A stretch of 36,156 nt of DNA from Curtobacterium sp. MCPF17_052 (GTDB taxonomy: Bacteria; Actinomycetota; Actinomycetes; Actinomycetales; Microbacteriaceae). Under the pieces are notes generated by a model. It made no database searches. It was not told where the DNA came from and saw only the letters and a list, made by a program, of their open reading frames with translations. The position numbers and the translations under genes are program-made. Shown here one piece after another: positions 23,474 to 31,843 of the stretch (positions are counted from its first letter, which is position 1; every line of letters begins with the position of its first letter). The stretch covers positions 1 to 36,156 of the forward strand of contig NZ_QKSD01000019.1 in NCBI RefSeq assembly GCF_003234085.1, written 5' to 3'.

Positions 23474-24258
23474 CGCGGGCCGGCGGGGTCGAAGCGGGCG
23501 ATCTCGTGCAGCGAGGCCACCGCCTCGGCGAGTGAGTGCTCCCACAGGGCCGCGCCGTACGCGGCGGAGGCGCGGCTCGCGTCCCCGACGACGCCGGGCG
23601 TCCCGAAGTCGTTCGACAACCAGCCGAAGGACACCGGACCACCGTTGAACGCGATCTTCTCGAAGTCCGCCAGGTGGTCCGGCACCCACCGTTCGGCGAG
23701 CGTCATGTCGACCAGGTCCGGCCGGAGGTGCAGGATCATCGACGTCTCCGCCGCACCGCCGTGGATGCCGAGTCCGCGTTCGTCCGCGTCCTCGCCGTCG
23801 GGGCCGGGCATCCGGGCGAGGGTCGGCATCAGGAACGTCTTCAGTCCGTACCGCTTGCGGATCTCCCGCAGTGCGACCTGCAGCAGTGCCACGTTCCCGC
23901 CGTGGCCGTTCGCGAACACCAGCGTGCCCGCGCCGGTCAGGGCGACGGCACGGCCGATCTGCACCACGGTGTCGAACATCGTGTCGGCGTCGAGCCAGAC
24001 GGTGCCCGGCGCCCAGCTGTGCTCGTCGGACTTCGTGAACGCCAGGGTGGGCAGCTGCCAGACGTCGAGCCCCTCGGCCGCGGCCTGCTCGACCGCGGCG
24101 CCGCCGATGTGGTCGGCGAGCAGGAAGTCGGTCAGCAGCGGCAGGTGCGGGCCGTGGTGTTCGACCGCTCCGGTGGGCTGGACGACGATGGTGTCCGCCG
24201 TGAAGCCGGCGGCGACGGCCGGCCCGGACAGCTCGGCGAGCTGGCGCGTGCCGCTCAC
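23470..24258 (-). CDS. Creatininase-family metal-dependent amidohydrolase
   Basis: A 262-aa cytoplasmic hydrolase of the creatininase fold. The metal ligands of the family are present: Glu and His in GAVEHHGPHLPLLTD, with the Asp of LTD, His in ANGHGGNVALL, and Glu in HGGAAETSM. Family members cleave cyclic or linear amides (creatinine, formamidopyrimidines, 3-dehydro-inosose-type rings, a peptide in mycofactocin maturation). Here it is embedded between an FAD oxidoreductase and a PNPOx-like protein with GTGA overlaps on both sides, so all three are made together and probably act in sequence on one imported compound. Confidence 0.9.
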   Translation of the reverse strand: MSGTRQLAELSGPAVAAGFTADTIVVQPTGAVEHHGPHLPLLTDFLLADHIGGAAVEQAAAEGLDVWQLPTLAFTKSDEHSWAPGTVWLDADTMFDTVVQIGRAVALTGAGTLVFANGHGGNVALLQVALREIRKRYGLKTFLMPTLARMPGPDGEDADERGLGIHGGAAETSMILHLRPDLVDMTLAERWVPDHLADFEKIAFNGGPVSFGWLSNDFGTPGVVGDASRASAAYGAALWEHSLAEAVASLHEIARFDPAGPR

Positions 24259-25643
24259 TTGCCGAACCCGGGGACGGCGGGCTGGGCGGAGGCGGTGGAC
24301 CCGCCGGACTGCACGAGCGCTGGGTCGATCACGTGGCCGGGGTTGAGCAGCCCGTCCGGGTCGGTGCGCTGCTTGAGGGCGAGCAGCTCCTCCACCCCGT
24401 GGTCGACGTAGTACTGGTGCGGGCTGTGCACCCGGACGCCGAGGTCTAGCAGGACGGGGTAACCGGCGTACACGTCGTCCGCACCGGTGTAGGGCGCGGT
24501 GAGCATGCCGATCGGGCCGACGTGTGCCGCCTCGATGTGCAGCATCGCGCCCGGGTAGACGGCCTCCACCTCGGCGATCCGGTCGATCAGGGCCTCCCCA
24601 CCGACCTCGACGTGGAAGTACTCGGTGTCGGGGGAGTTCCGCTTCAGCCACCAGATCGGGTGGTTGTAGGACAGCATGGACACCTTCGTGGTCTGCTGCA
24701 GCCCCTCGCGCACGTCCTCGACGGTGCCGCCGGCCAGGCCGATCAGGTCGCGGGCCTCGTCGAGCGTGACGGCGTCGATGATCCCCCGGAGGCTCGCGCG
24801 GCCCGCCACGATCGCGGCGTCCGTGGGCAGGGTGGCGGCGATCTCAGCGCGGTCGGCGCTGACCAGGCGTGGCACCGGGTCCAGCCCGCGGAGGGTGCGG
24901 ACGGCCGCGAGCGCCTGCTCGAAGCTCGGGAAGGACGCGTACACGGCCCGCCAGTCCTGCAGTGGTTCGAGCCGGACCGTGGCTCGGGCGATGACGCCGG
25001 CCGTGCCGTAGGTGTGCACGAAGGGCTGCGCCGCGTCGCCCTCGACGTGCAGCAGGCCCGCTTCGCCGGGCAGCGCGATGTCGAGCGCGGTCACGAAGCC
25101 CTGCCAGTTCGACCCGTGCGCGATCGATCCGGTGCCACCGGAGCCCCCGGAGAGGAAGCCGCCGATCGTGGACTGCGCCGTCGACGGGTACATCCAGAGC
25201 TGCTGCCCGTTCGCCGCTGCCGCCTGTTCGAGGGCGACCATGGTGGTGCCGGCCTCGGCGGTGATCCAGCCGTCGCCGACCTCGACGACGGCGCGCGCCC
25301 GAGAGGTGTCGAGCACCAGACCGCCGTGCAGCGGGATGCCCTGCCCGTAGTTGCCGGTGCCCTTGCCGCGGGTGGTGACGGGGACCCCGTGGCGGATCGC
25401 GGCCTCCAGCGTGGCGGCGACCTCGTCGGCGCTCGCGGGGGAGGCGACGAGGTCCGCCAGTCCGAGTGGCAGCTGCTCGCTGAGGATCGGGCTCATGGTG
25501 GCCTCGTCGACCGAGGCGCGTTCGCGGGTGCGTTGGTCCGCGCTCACGCCGCGCTCACCGAGCAGGGTCACGAGCTCGGCGCGGAGCGCCTCGAGCGTGG
25601 CGGGGGAGGCGGTGCCGACGGTGGCCGGGGTGACGGTGGTCAT
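24255..25643 (-). CDS. FAD-binding oxidoreductase (PCMH/VAO type)
   Basis: A 462-aa flavoenzyme. The FAD-binding PCMH domain covers about 55-230, with VTTRGKGTGNYGQG (pyrophosphate loop), EAGTTMVALE and GGFLSGGSGGTGS; the C-terminal oxidase domain ends with DPDGLLNPGHVIDP, the classic GlcD/VAO tail. No Cys-rich or FeS part is present, and the covalent-FAD His of many VAO members is not evident in the usual RxxGHS position (Lys-Gly-Thr here), so flavin is probably non-covalent. AGGAG precedes the ATG. It is coupled to the creatininase-family gene by a GTGA overlap. Confidence 0.9.
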   Translation of the reverse strand: MTTVTPATVGTASPATLEALRAELVTLLGERGVSADQRTRERASVDEATMSPILSEQLPLGLADLVASPASADEVAATLEAAIRHGVPVTTRGKGTGNYGQGIPLHGGLVLDTSRARAVVEVGDGWITAEAGTTMVALEQAAAANGQQLWMYPSTAQSTIGGFLSGGSGGTGSIAHGSNWQGFVTALDIALPGEAGLLHVEGDAAQPFVHTYGTAGVIARATVRLEPLQDWRAVYASFPSFEQALAAVRTLRGLDPVPRLVSADRAEIAATLPTDAAIVAGRASLRGIIDAVTLDEARDLIGLAGGTVEDVREGLQQTTKVSMLSYNHPIWWLKRNSPDTEYFHVEVGGEALIDRIAEVEAVYPGAMLHIEAAHVGPIGMLTAPYTGADDVYAGYPVLLDLGVRVHSPHQYYVDHGVEELLALKQRTDPDGLLNPGHVIDPALVQSGGSTASAQPAVPGFGK

Positions 25644-25679
25644 GCTTGCTCCTGATGGCTGCTGAGCGTTTCGGGTGCG

Positions 25680-25720
25680 GGACGGGAGGCTGGGGCGGAC
25701 GTGCCCCGCGCCTCCCGTCC
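25680..25720 (-). terminator. Stem-loop between substrate-binding protein and FAD oxidoreductase genes
   Basis: Eleven-bp arms GGACGGGAGGC (25680-25690) and its complement (25710-25720) contain an inner GGGGC/GCCCC stem (25692-25696 with 25703-25707). It lies inside the operon, where it could stop part of the transcription or protect the upstream transporter mRNA, favouring the binding protein. The same arms recur at 31783-31827. Confidence 0.6.
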
Positions 25721-25756
25721 GGTGGGTGGTCGGCGAGCCGACCGGTGACGGACGAC

Positions 25757-26947
25757 CTAGAAGCCGAGTGAGATCGACTTGTCCAGGAACTCGTTCGTGT
25801 AGAGGTCGGACGGCGCGAGGCCCTCCTTCATGCCGCCGTCGGATCCGGAGAACACCGGTGTGGCCTTCGCGATGAAGTCGGACATGCGCTGCTCGTCCAT
25901 GTCACCGACGTAGCCGTTGTCACCGTCGGTCGCGATGCCGCGCTTCCGCATCTGCTCGGCTGCGAAGGCACCGACCTTCGAGTCGTACGTCCAGCCGTTG
26001 TTGTACTGCTGCACGAGCTGCGTGATGAGGTCGTTCGTCGCACCCGGGGAGGTCAGGTAGTCGACGTCGGCCTGCTGCATGACCGGGACGAGGGCCTTCA
26101 GGCAGGGCGCCAGCTCCGTCTTGTCACCCGAGCGGATCGACATGGTCTCGGGGTACGGGTTCCAGCCGGTGCTCGAGATGAGGGCGGACGAGATCTTCTT
26201 GCCCCAGGCCGGGACCTGGTGCTGGTAGACGTACGGCTCGGCGGTCGCGAAGCCCTGCTGGGCGTCCTTGCCGCCGGCGGAGACGAACTTCGACGGGGTG
26301 CCGTCGTAGCTGCCGTCGAGGACGCTCTTGGGCAGGTTGCCGGAGTCCTGCAGGTAGGACATGTACGCGGCGTCGTTGAAGTAGCGGACGACGCCGTCCT
26401 TCTTCTCGAGGGCCTTGCCGAGGCTCTTGATGCTGTCGACCTCGGGGTAGGTCTTCGGGTCCCACATGATGACCATCGGGGACTGGTCGTTCTCGGCGAA
26501 GACGGCCGTCGTCGGCAGCTTGTCGGAGAACGAGACGGCCTCGTCGGTGGAGACGTAGCCGAGGGTGATCGACTTGTCCTGGTACATCTGCGAGCTGACC
26601 TTCGAGTACCCGATGGCCGGGCCGCCGGCGCGCACCTCGAGCTTGACGCCGGTCGGTTTCCCGTTCGCGACGAGGTCGCCGGTCACCTTCTTGCCGGAGG
26701 CGTCGATCGTCGGGTTCGCGCCGAGCATCTGGTAGAGGTGGCCGTGGTCGCCCTCGGGGTTCCAGTCGGTCTGGACGACGACGGTCGCCGGGCAGACGCC
26801 GGAGAGGTCGACGGCCGGACCGGTGGCCGCGGTCGTCGCGGCGGTCGTCGTGGCGCTGCTGGCCGAGCCGCTCGCACAGCCGGTGAGGGCGATGGCCGTG
26901 ACGGTGAGGGCGGCGGTGACAGCGCCGATTCGGGTGGTGGTGCGCAT
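25757..26947 (-). CDS. ABC transporter substrate-binding lipoprotein (NMT1/SsuA-like)
   Basis: A 396-aa extracytoplasmic binding protein. Residues 1-23 are a lipoprotein signal with lipobox LTGC, then a Ser/Ala/Thr-rich linker (about 25-45). The mature part has the two-lobe layout of the NMT1/THI5-like group (WNPEGDHGHLYQM near residue 65), which binds thiamine precursors, sulfonates, pyrimidines and similar small ligands. Ligand identity cannot be read. GGAG lies 5-6 nt before the ATG. It is followed on the same strand by the catabolic genes and preceded by the permease, with an 88-nt gap. Confidence 0.87.
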   Translation of the reverse strand: MRTTTRIGAVTAALTVTAIALTGCASGSASSATTTAATTAATGPAVDLSGVCPATVVVQTDWNPEGDHGHLYQMLGANPTIDASGKKVTGDLVANGKPTGVKLEVRAGGPAIGYSKVSSQMYQDKSITLGYVSTDEAVSFSDKLPTTAVFAENDQSPMVIMWDPKTYPEVDSIKSLGKALEKKDGVVRYFNDAAYMSYLQDSGNLPKSVLDGSYDGTPSKFVSAGGKDAQQGFATAEPYVYQHQVPAWGKKISSALISSTGWNPYPETMSIRSGDKTELAPCLKALVPVMQQADVDYLTSPGATNDLITQLVQQYNNGWTYDSKVGAFAAEQMRKRGIATDGDNGYVGDMDEQRMSDFIAKATPVFSGSDGGMKEGLAPSDLYTNEFLDKSISLGF

Positions 26948-27035
26948 GGAGGCTCCGATCGTGGTGCGGGTCTCGTGGTGCTGGGGGTGGGTGCTGTGGG
27001 AAGGAGGGGTCAGGGGGCGGTCGACGGTGGGACCG

Positions 27036-27905
27036 TCAGCCGAAGTCGTGCCACCGGCCGACGGCCAGGCGTCCGAGCAGGCCGAAGACCAGGAACACCG
27101 CGACGCCGTAGAGCGAGGCGATGATGATGGTCGCGTAGAGCTCCGGACCCATCAGCCGTGACGCGGTCACCTGGATGAGGACGCCGAGGCCGGGGTTGCC
27201 GCGCTGGAAGAACTGGTCGCCGACGATCGCGCCGATCACGCTCAGGCCGGCCGAGGTGCGCAGCCCGACGAAGATCGACGGCAGCGCCGCGGGGACCTGG
27301 AGCTTCACCAGTCGGGCGAGCCGGCCGGCACGCTGCAGCCGGAAGAGCTCGTGCTGCGCCCGGTCGGCGGACTGCAGCCCGAAGAGCGTGTTCGAGACCA
27401 TCGGGAACAGGGCGATCATCACGGTGACGATGACCCGGCTGGTGAACTCGTACCCGAAGAGTGCGCCGATCAGCGGCACGAGCGCCAGGATCGGCACGCA
27501 CTGCAGCACGACGGCGTACGGGTAGAGCGAGTTCTCGAGCCACTTCGCCTGCGCCATCGCCATCGCCCAGAGGACGCCGATCACGATCGCGAACGCCAGG
27601 CCGGTGAGCGACACGACCGTGGTTCGACCGAGTGCGAGCCACAGGTCGTGGCCGAAGGTCGAGGGGGCGCCGTTCATCCCGGTCGGCGCGACGATCGCCT
27701 TGAGCACCAGGTGCGGGTACGGCACGAGGAACGCCAGGCTCCGCACGTGGTCGTAGTAGGCGGCGACCGCGTACCAGACGGCGACGAGCACGCCGAGGAC
27801 GACGACGGGCTGCCACCAGGTGACCGACCGGCGGCTGCGGGACGTGGATCGGCGGGCGGCGGCGCGCGTGGTGCGGGCCTCGGCGACCTCCTGGAGCGTG
27901 ACCAT
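27036..27905 (-). CDS. ABC transporter permease (SsuC/ThiX-like)
   Basis: A 289-aa inner-membrane permease. A basic N-terminal tail precedes about six membrane helices. The EAA-type coupling loop lies around AGRLARLVKLQVPAALPSIFVGLRTSAGLSVIGAI, the region that contacts the ATPase, with the conserved G and P positions of the family. The ATG overlaps the ATPase stop by one base (TGATG), ensuring coupled synthesis. Together with the ATPase and lipoprotein it forms a complete nitrate/sulfonate/taurine-type importer. The substrate is inferred to feed the neighbouring hydrolases. Confidence 0.9.
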   Translation of the reverse strand: MVTLQEVAEARTTRAAARRSTSRSRRSVTWWQPVVVLGVLVAVWYAVAAYYDHVRSLAFLVPYPHLVLKAIVAPTGMNGAPSTFGHDLWLALGRTTVVSLTGLAFAIVIGVLWAMAMAQAKWLENSLYPYAVVLQCVPILALVPLIGALFGYEFTSRVIVTVMIALFPMVSNTLFGLQSADRAQHELFRLQRAGRLARLVKLQVPAALPSIFVGLRTSAGLSVIGAIVGDQFFQRGNPGLGVLIQVTASRLMGPELYATIIIASLYGVAVFLVFGLLGRLAVGRWHDFG

Positions 27906-28672
27906 CAGCGGTGTCCTTCCCGGAGAGCGTGCGAGACCTCGCCAACCAGCTCGGCGAACTCGGGGGTGAAGCGGATGTCGGGGTCCCGCGGCATCGGGAA
28001 GGGCACGTCGAAGCGGCCGACGATGCTGCCCGGACGGCCGGACATCACGATCACCTCGGTGGACAGGTACACGGCCTCGGAGACGGAGTGCGTGATGAAG
28101 AGCCCGGCGAACTGCTGCTCCACGAACAGCCGCAGGAGTTCGTCGTTGAGGCGCTCGCGCGTGATCTCGTCGAGGGCGCCGAACGGCTCGTCGAACAGGA
28201 ACAGCTCCGGGTCGAGGGTCAGCGACCGGGCGAGCGAGACGCGCATCCGCATGCCGCCGGAGAGCTGCTTCGGCAGGTTCGCCTCGAAGCCGTTCAACCC
28301 GACCAGGTCGATCGCGTGCTTCGCCTTCGCGACCCGCTCGGCCTTCGGGACGTGGCCGAGCTCGGCGAGCAGTTCGACGTTCCCCTGCACGCTCCGCCAG
28401 GGCAGCAGGGTGGCGTCCTGGAAGACGTAGCCGATCCGGTCGGCGGCGACCCCCGCGGTGCCGTCGGACGCGGTCTCGAGGCCGGACGCGATCCGGAGCA
28501 GTGTCGACTTGCCGCAGCCGGACGGTCCGACGACCGAGACGAACTGGCCGCGGTCCACGGTCAGGTCCACGCCCTGCAGGGCGACGGTGCCGTTCGGGAA
28601 CGTCATCTCGACGTTCCGGAAGTCGAGCAGCGTGTCCGTCGTGGTGACGGGGGCTGGTGCGGTGGTGGTCAC
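27905..28672 (-). CDS. ABC transporter ATP-binding protein (SsuB/TauB-like)
   Basis: A 255-aa cytoplasmic ATPase of an importer. Motifs in order: Walker A GPSGCGKST (about 49-57), Q-loop YVFQDATLLPW, signature LSGGM, Walker B LFLFDEP, D-loop GALD and switch His in THSVSEAV. The FQDATLLPW segment and small size are typical of the nitrate/sulfonate/pyrimidine group. GTG 28672 has GAGG about 5 nt upstream. It lies 55 nt after the CodA-like gene and overlaps the permease start by one base. Confidence 0.92.
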   Translation of the reverse strand: MTTTAPAPVTTTDTLLDFRNVEMTFPNGTVALQGVDLTVDRGQFVSVVGPSGCGKSTLLRIASGLETASDGTAGVAADRIGYVFQDATLLPWRSVQGNVELLAELGHVPKAERVAKAKHAIDLVGLNGFEANLPKQLSGGMRMRVSLARSLTLDPELFLFDEPFGALDEITRERLNDELLRLFVEQQFAGLFITHSVSEAVYLSTEVIVMSGRPGSIVGRFDVPFPMPRDPDIRFTPEFAELVGEVSHALREGHR

Positions 28673-28727
28673 GGCTACCTCGTGTTCTCGTGCATGGTCG
28701 TGCGCGGTCAGGGAACGGGGACGGGGG

Positions 28728-30014
28728 TCAGGGGACGAGCTGGGCGACGGACGGGCGTTCCGTGCTGACGGTTCGTGTCCGGGCGACGGTGCGCCGCACC
28801 TCGGTGCGGGCGACGAGTCGTCCGCGGGACAGGACGATCCGGTCGGCGGGGGCGTTCGCCACCGCGTCGGTGACGCTGGTCGCGGCGACGGCGAGCAGGT
28901 CGGCGCGCGCTCCGACGACGGGGCCGGCGGCCGGGAGGCCCATCACGCTCCGGGCGGCGTCGCTCACCATCGCGTACGCCTCGTCCGGCGTCAGGTGCCC
29001 GGCGGTCACGAGCAGGGACGCGGTCTCGAGGGCGTCGCTCCGGCCGACCGGGTTGAACGGGTCGCGGACGTTGTCGGCGCCGGCGGCCACGCGGACCCCG
29101 GCGGCGAGGAGCGCCCGGATCGCGGTCAGCCCGCGGGGGGTCGACACCGGGTGCTGCCAGCCCTGCAGGTACAGGTTCGTGATCGGCAGCGTGATGACGC
29201 CGAGGTCCGCGGCGGCGACGTCGGCCACCACCTCGGCGAGGCGCTCCGGTCCGAGGGTGCCGAGTCGCACACAGTGCCCGGCGGAGTACTGCCGGTCGCG
29301 CGGCCAGTCGCGGACGGCGCGGGCGTAGTGGTCGAGGGTGACGGGTCCGTCGAGGCTCTCGTCGGCGTGCAGGTCGACGCCGAGACCGCGACGGTGGGCG
29401 ATCGCCAGCAGTCGGTCGACGTCGGCGAGGGGGTCGTCCGCCAGGTGCGGAGCGCCGCCGACCAGGTCCACGCCGAGGTCCAGGACCGCCTCGACGTGCT
29501 CGTCGGGTGCGAGCGGTCCGGCGAGGGCGACGAGTTCGATGTCCATCAGGTCGGCGAGCTCGTCCCGGACCTGCACGAGGGCACGGGCACCGCGGACGGC
29601 GTCGGCGACCGTCCCGGTCCCGCCGTGGCTGAGGACGTCCACGTGGGTGCGGACCGCGGTGGTGCCGGCGGCCAGCAGCGCGAGGGCGGCGGTCCGGGCC
29701 CGGTCGGCGATCTCGTCGACGGACATCGTCGTGGCGTACGCGGCCCAGGCGGCGATGGCAGAGCCCAGGTCACCGAGCGGCGGGTCGATCCGGTCGGCGC
29801 TGAGGGCCTTGTCGAGGTGGGCGTGCGGTTCGGCCGGGGCGGTGAGGAGCAGGCGACCCTCGAGGTCGAGCGTGCCCTCGGCGGACGCGGCGAGCGTGCC
29901 TGCCGGTGCCACCTCGGTGACGGTGTCCCCGGTGATCGCGACGTCCACGAGTCCGCCGTCGGGCAGCAGCGCGGACCGCAGGAGGGTGATCGGGCGTGGC
30001 AGTGACTCGTCCAA
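28728..30014 (-). CDS. Cytosine-deaminase-like amidohydrolase (CodA group)
   Basis: A 428-aa metal-dependent hydrolase, first gene of the minus-strand operon. Motifs parallel CodA: metal HxH in EPHAHLDKA (His64, His66), VDLHADESLD (His plus catalytic-type Glu), SAGHCV (His), and the catalytic Asp in AGADNVRDPFNP. NLYLQG also matches the CodA active-site region, so it should be active on a cyclic amidine or amide such as a pyrimidine, creatinine-like or triazine-like ring. The TTG at 30014 is chosen because GAGAGGG lies 4-5 nt upstream; in-frame codons further up would run through the operator palindrome. Confidence 0.85.
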   Translation of the reverse strand: MDESLPRPITLLRSALLPDGGLVDVAITGDTVTEVAPAGTLAASAEGTLDLEGRLLLTAPAEPHAHLDKALSADRIDPPLGDLGSAIAAWAAYATTMSVDEIADRARTAALALLAAGTTAVRTHVDVLSHGGTGTVADAVRGARALVQVRDELADLMDIELVALAGPLAPDEHVEAVLDLGVDLVGGAPHLADDPLADVDRLLAIAHRRGLGVDLHADESLDGPVTLDHYARAVRDWPRDRQYSAGHCVRLGTLGPERLAEVVADVAAADLGVITLPITNLYLQGWQHPVSTPRGLTAIRALLAAGVRVAAGADNVRDPFNPVGRSDALETASLLVTAGHLTPDEAYAMVSDAARSVMGLPAAGPVVGARADLLAVAATSVTDAVANAPADRIVLSRGRLVARTEVRRTVARTRTVSTERPSVAQLVP

Positions 30015-30039
30015 GGGACCCTCTCGATCGTGTGTGACA

Positions 30040-30058
30040 ATGTTGATCGCATCAACAT
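30040..30058. promoter_or_regulatory. Perfect palindromic operator between amidohydrolase operon and XRE-cupin gene
   Basis: ATGTTGAT-CGC-ATCAACAT is a perfect 8+3+8 palindrome, 25 nt from the TTG start of the amidohydrolase and 110 nt from the regulator ATG. It contains TTGATC, which makes a plausible -35 for the regulator with TAGGTG at 30068-30073 (18-nt spacer). Its position and symmetry suggest the binding site of the adjacent XRE-cupin regulator, controlling both directions. Confidence 0.7.
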
Positions 30059-30167
30059 CCACGATGCTAGGTGGGTCGTGTTTCCCACCCGTTTCGCTCC
30101 GGTTGCCGACTGTGACGAGATGGGTTGCACGGAACGGCCCGCTGGTCCGGACCACGATCGGAGCGCG

Positions 30168-30812
30168 ATGCCCACCGACCTCCTGCCCCACGCCGACCTG
30201 CCACCGGACGCTCCCGAAGCTGATCGGGTGGTCGACGAACAGGCGCGTCTCGTCGGCGAGCACATCCGGGCGCTCCGGCGTTCGGCGCGACTGACCCTCG
30301 TCCAGCTCGCCGAGCGGACCGGGCTCTCGCACCCGTTCCTCAGCCAGGTCGAACGCGGCCACTCCCGCGCCAGCATGGTGTCGCTCGAGAAGATCGCCAC
30401 CGCGCTCGACACCACCCAGGTCGCACTCCTCGCCGCCGGCGCCCCGGCCCGGGACGAGCCGGACGACCGAGGACCCGAGGTGCTCCGCGCCGACGAGGGT
30501 GCCCGTGGACCGTTCTCCAGCGGCGAGGCGCGGCTCCTCGTGCACGCCGGCCCGCACGCCTTCGAGCCGCTCGAGTGGAAGGGCGACGACACCGACCTCG
30601 GGGAGTACTTCGAGCACCGCGAGGACGAGTTCCTCACGGTGCTCGAAGGCGACGTCCTGCTCGACCTCCGCGGCCAGGACGTGCTCCGGCTGGGCCCCGG
30701 CGACTCGGCCTACTACCGGGGTGGCACCGGCCACCGCTGGTGCAGTGCCGACGGCAGCGCGTTCCACATGATCGTCGTCAAGGAGACCCCGCGGGCCGGA
30801 GCCGCGTCGTGA
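30168..30812 (+). CDS. XRE-family regulator with C-terminal cupin domain
   Basis: A 214-aa regulator of the XRE-cupin type. The helix-turn-helix (about residues 28-85) includes LVQLAERTGLSHPFLSQVERGHSRASMVSLEKIA, and the cupin_2 domain (about 130-207) includes EHREDEFLTVLEGDVLLDL and GDSAYYRGGTGHRW with likely metal or ligand histidines. Such proteins sense a small molecule, often a substrate of the pathway they control. GGAG is 4 nt before ATG 30168. Its stop overlaps the start of the reductase gene (GTGA), and it is divergent from the amidohydrolase-ABC operon, with the 19-bp palindrome between. A 6-bp GGTGGG/CCCACC hairpin (30070-30089) lies in its leader. Confidence 0.9.
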   Translation: MPTDLLPHADLPPDAPEADRVVDEQARLVGEHIRALRRSARLTLVQLAERTGLSHPFLSQVERGHSRASMVSLEKIATALDTTQVALLAAGAPARDEPDDRGPEVLRADEGARGPFSSGEARLLVHAGPHAFEPLEWKGDDTDLGEYFEHREDEFLTVLEGDVLLDLRGQDVLRLGPGDSAYYRGGTGHRWCSADGSAFHMIVVKETPRAGAAS

Positions 30813-31777
30813 GCGCCGGTCTGGTCGAGGCCCCGGACGCCCGGCTCCGCATGCGGATCGCCGACCGGCAGCGGGTGGCGGAGGACGTCGTCACCCTCGA
30901 CCTCGCGTCGGTCGACGGCGTCGCCCTGCCCGGATGGGAACCCGGGGCCCACGTGGACCTCGAGGTCGCGCCCGGCACCGAACGGCAGTACTCGCTCGTC
31001 ACCACCACCCCCGACGGGCACTGGCGGGTGGCGGTCCTCCGCGAAGCCTCCGGGCGCGGTGGATCCGTCGCCGTGCACGACACGCTCCGCGTCGGCGACG
31101 AGGTCCTGGTCGGCGGCCCGCGCAACCACTTCGGCTTCGACCCCGACCGGCCCGCTGTCTTCGTCGCCGGGGGCATCGGCATCACCCCGATCCGCGCCAT
31201 GATCGCCGCCGCCGACACTGCCGGCACCCCGTGGGAGCTCCACTACGCCGGCCGCACCCGGGACCGGATGGCCTTCGCCGACGAACTCGTCGTGGCCCAC
31301 CCGGACCGCGTGGCGCTCGCCGTCGCCGACGACGGCACCCGGATCGACGTGGCCGCGCTCCTCGCGGTGCCCCGCGACGCCGTCGTCTACTGCTGCGGCC
31401 CCCGCCGCCTCATGGACGCGGTCGAGACCGCCGCCGCGCACTGGCCCGCGGGCAGCGTCCGGGTCGAGCGGTTCGAGTCCGCCGCCGACATCGACGCCCC
31501 GGGGGAGTCGTTCGAGGTGGAGCTCACCCTCACCGGGGTCACGGTCACCGTCCCGTCCGACCGCACCCTGCTCGAGGTCGCGGAGGACGCCGGCGCGTTC
31601 GTGCTGTCGTCGTGCCGGGAGGGCACCTGCGGCACGTGCGAGACCCTAGTCCTCGACGGCGCGATCGACCACCGCGACACCGTGCTCAGCCCGGCGGAGC
31701 AGGCCGACGACCGCACCATGATGGTCTGCGTCTCCCGCGCCAGGCGTGGCTGCCCGCGGCTGGTGCTCGAACTCTGA
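30809..31777 (+). CDS. PDR/VanB-family oxidoreductase (flavin, NAD, 2Fe-2S)
   Basis: A 322-aa electron-transfer protein like phthalate dioxygenase reductase or VanB. Domains in order: flavin-binding barrel with RQYSLVTT (about 60-70), NAD-binding domain with VAGGIGITPIRAM, and a plant-type ferredoxin domain with Cys-x4-Cys-x2-Cys-x29-Cys (SCREGTCGTC to VCVSRA). It passes electrons from NADH to a terminal oxygenase, usually Rieske type. No oxygenase gene is present in this window, so its partner must be elsewhere or is one of the flavoproteins here. GTG 30809 overlaps the regulator stop by 4 nt, so it is coregulated with it. Confidence 0.92.
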   Translation: MSAGLVEAPDARLRMRIADRQRVAEDVVTLDLASVDGVALPGWEPGAHVDLEVAPGTERQYSLVTTTPDGHWRVAVLREASGRGGSVAVHDTLRVGDEVLVGGPRNHFGFDPDRPAVFVAGGIGITPIRAMIAAADTAGTPWELHYAGRTRDRMAFADELVVAHPDRVALAVADDGTRIDVAALLAVPRDAVVYCCGPRRLMDAVETAAAHWPAGSVRVERFESAADIDAPGESFEVELTLTGVTVTVPSDRTLLEVAEDAGAFVLSSCREGTCGTCETLVLDGAIDHRDTVLSPAEQADDRTMMVCVSRARRGCPRLVLEL

Positions 31778-31782
31778 CACGC

Positions 31783-31827
31783 CGGACGGGAGGCTCGGGT
31801 ACCGACGCGAGCAGGGCCTCCCGTCCG
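31783..31827. terminator. Bidirectional terminator between reductase and amidohydrolase genes
   Basis: Twelve-bp perfect arms CGGACGGGAGGC (31783-31794) and its complement (31816-31827) enclose a 21-nt loop holding a small inner TCGG/CCGA pair. It sits between two convergent genes, 5 nt after the reductase stop and 16 nt after the amidohydrolase stop. Confidence 0.7.
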
Positions 31828-31843
31828 CCGCGGTGCCGGCCCG

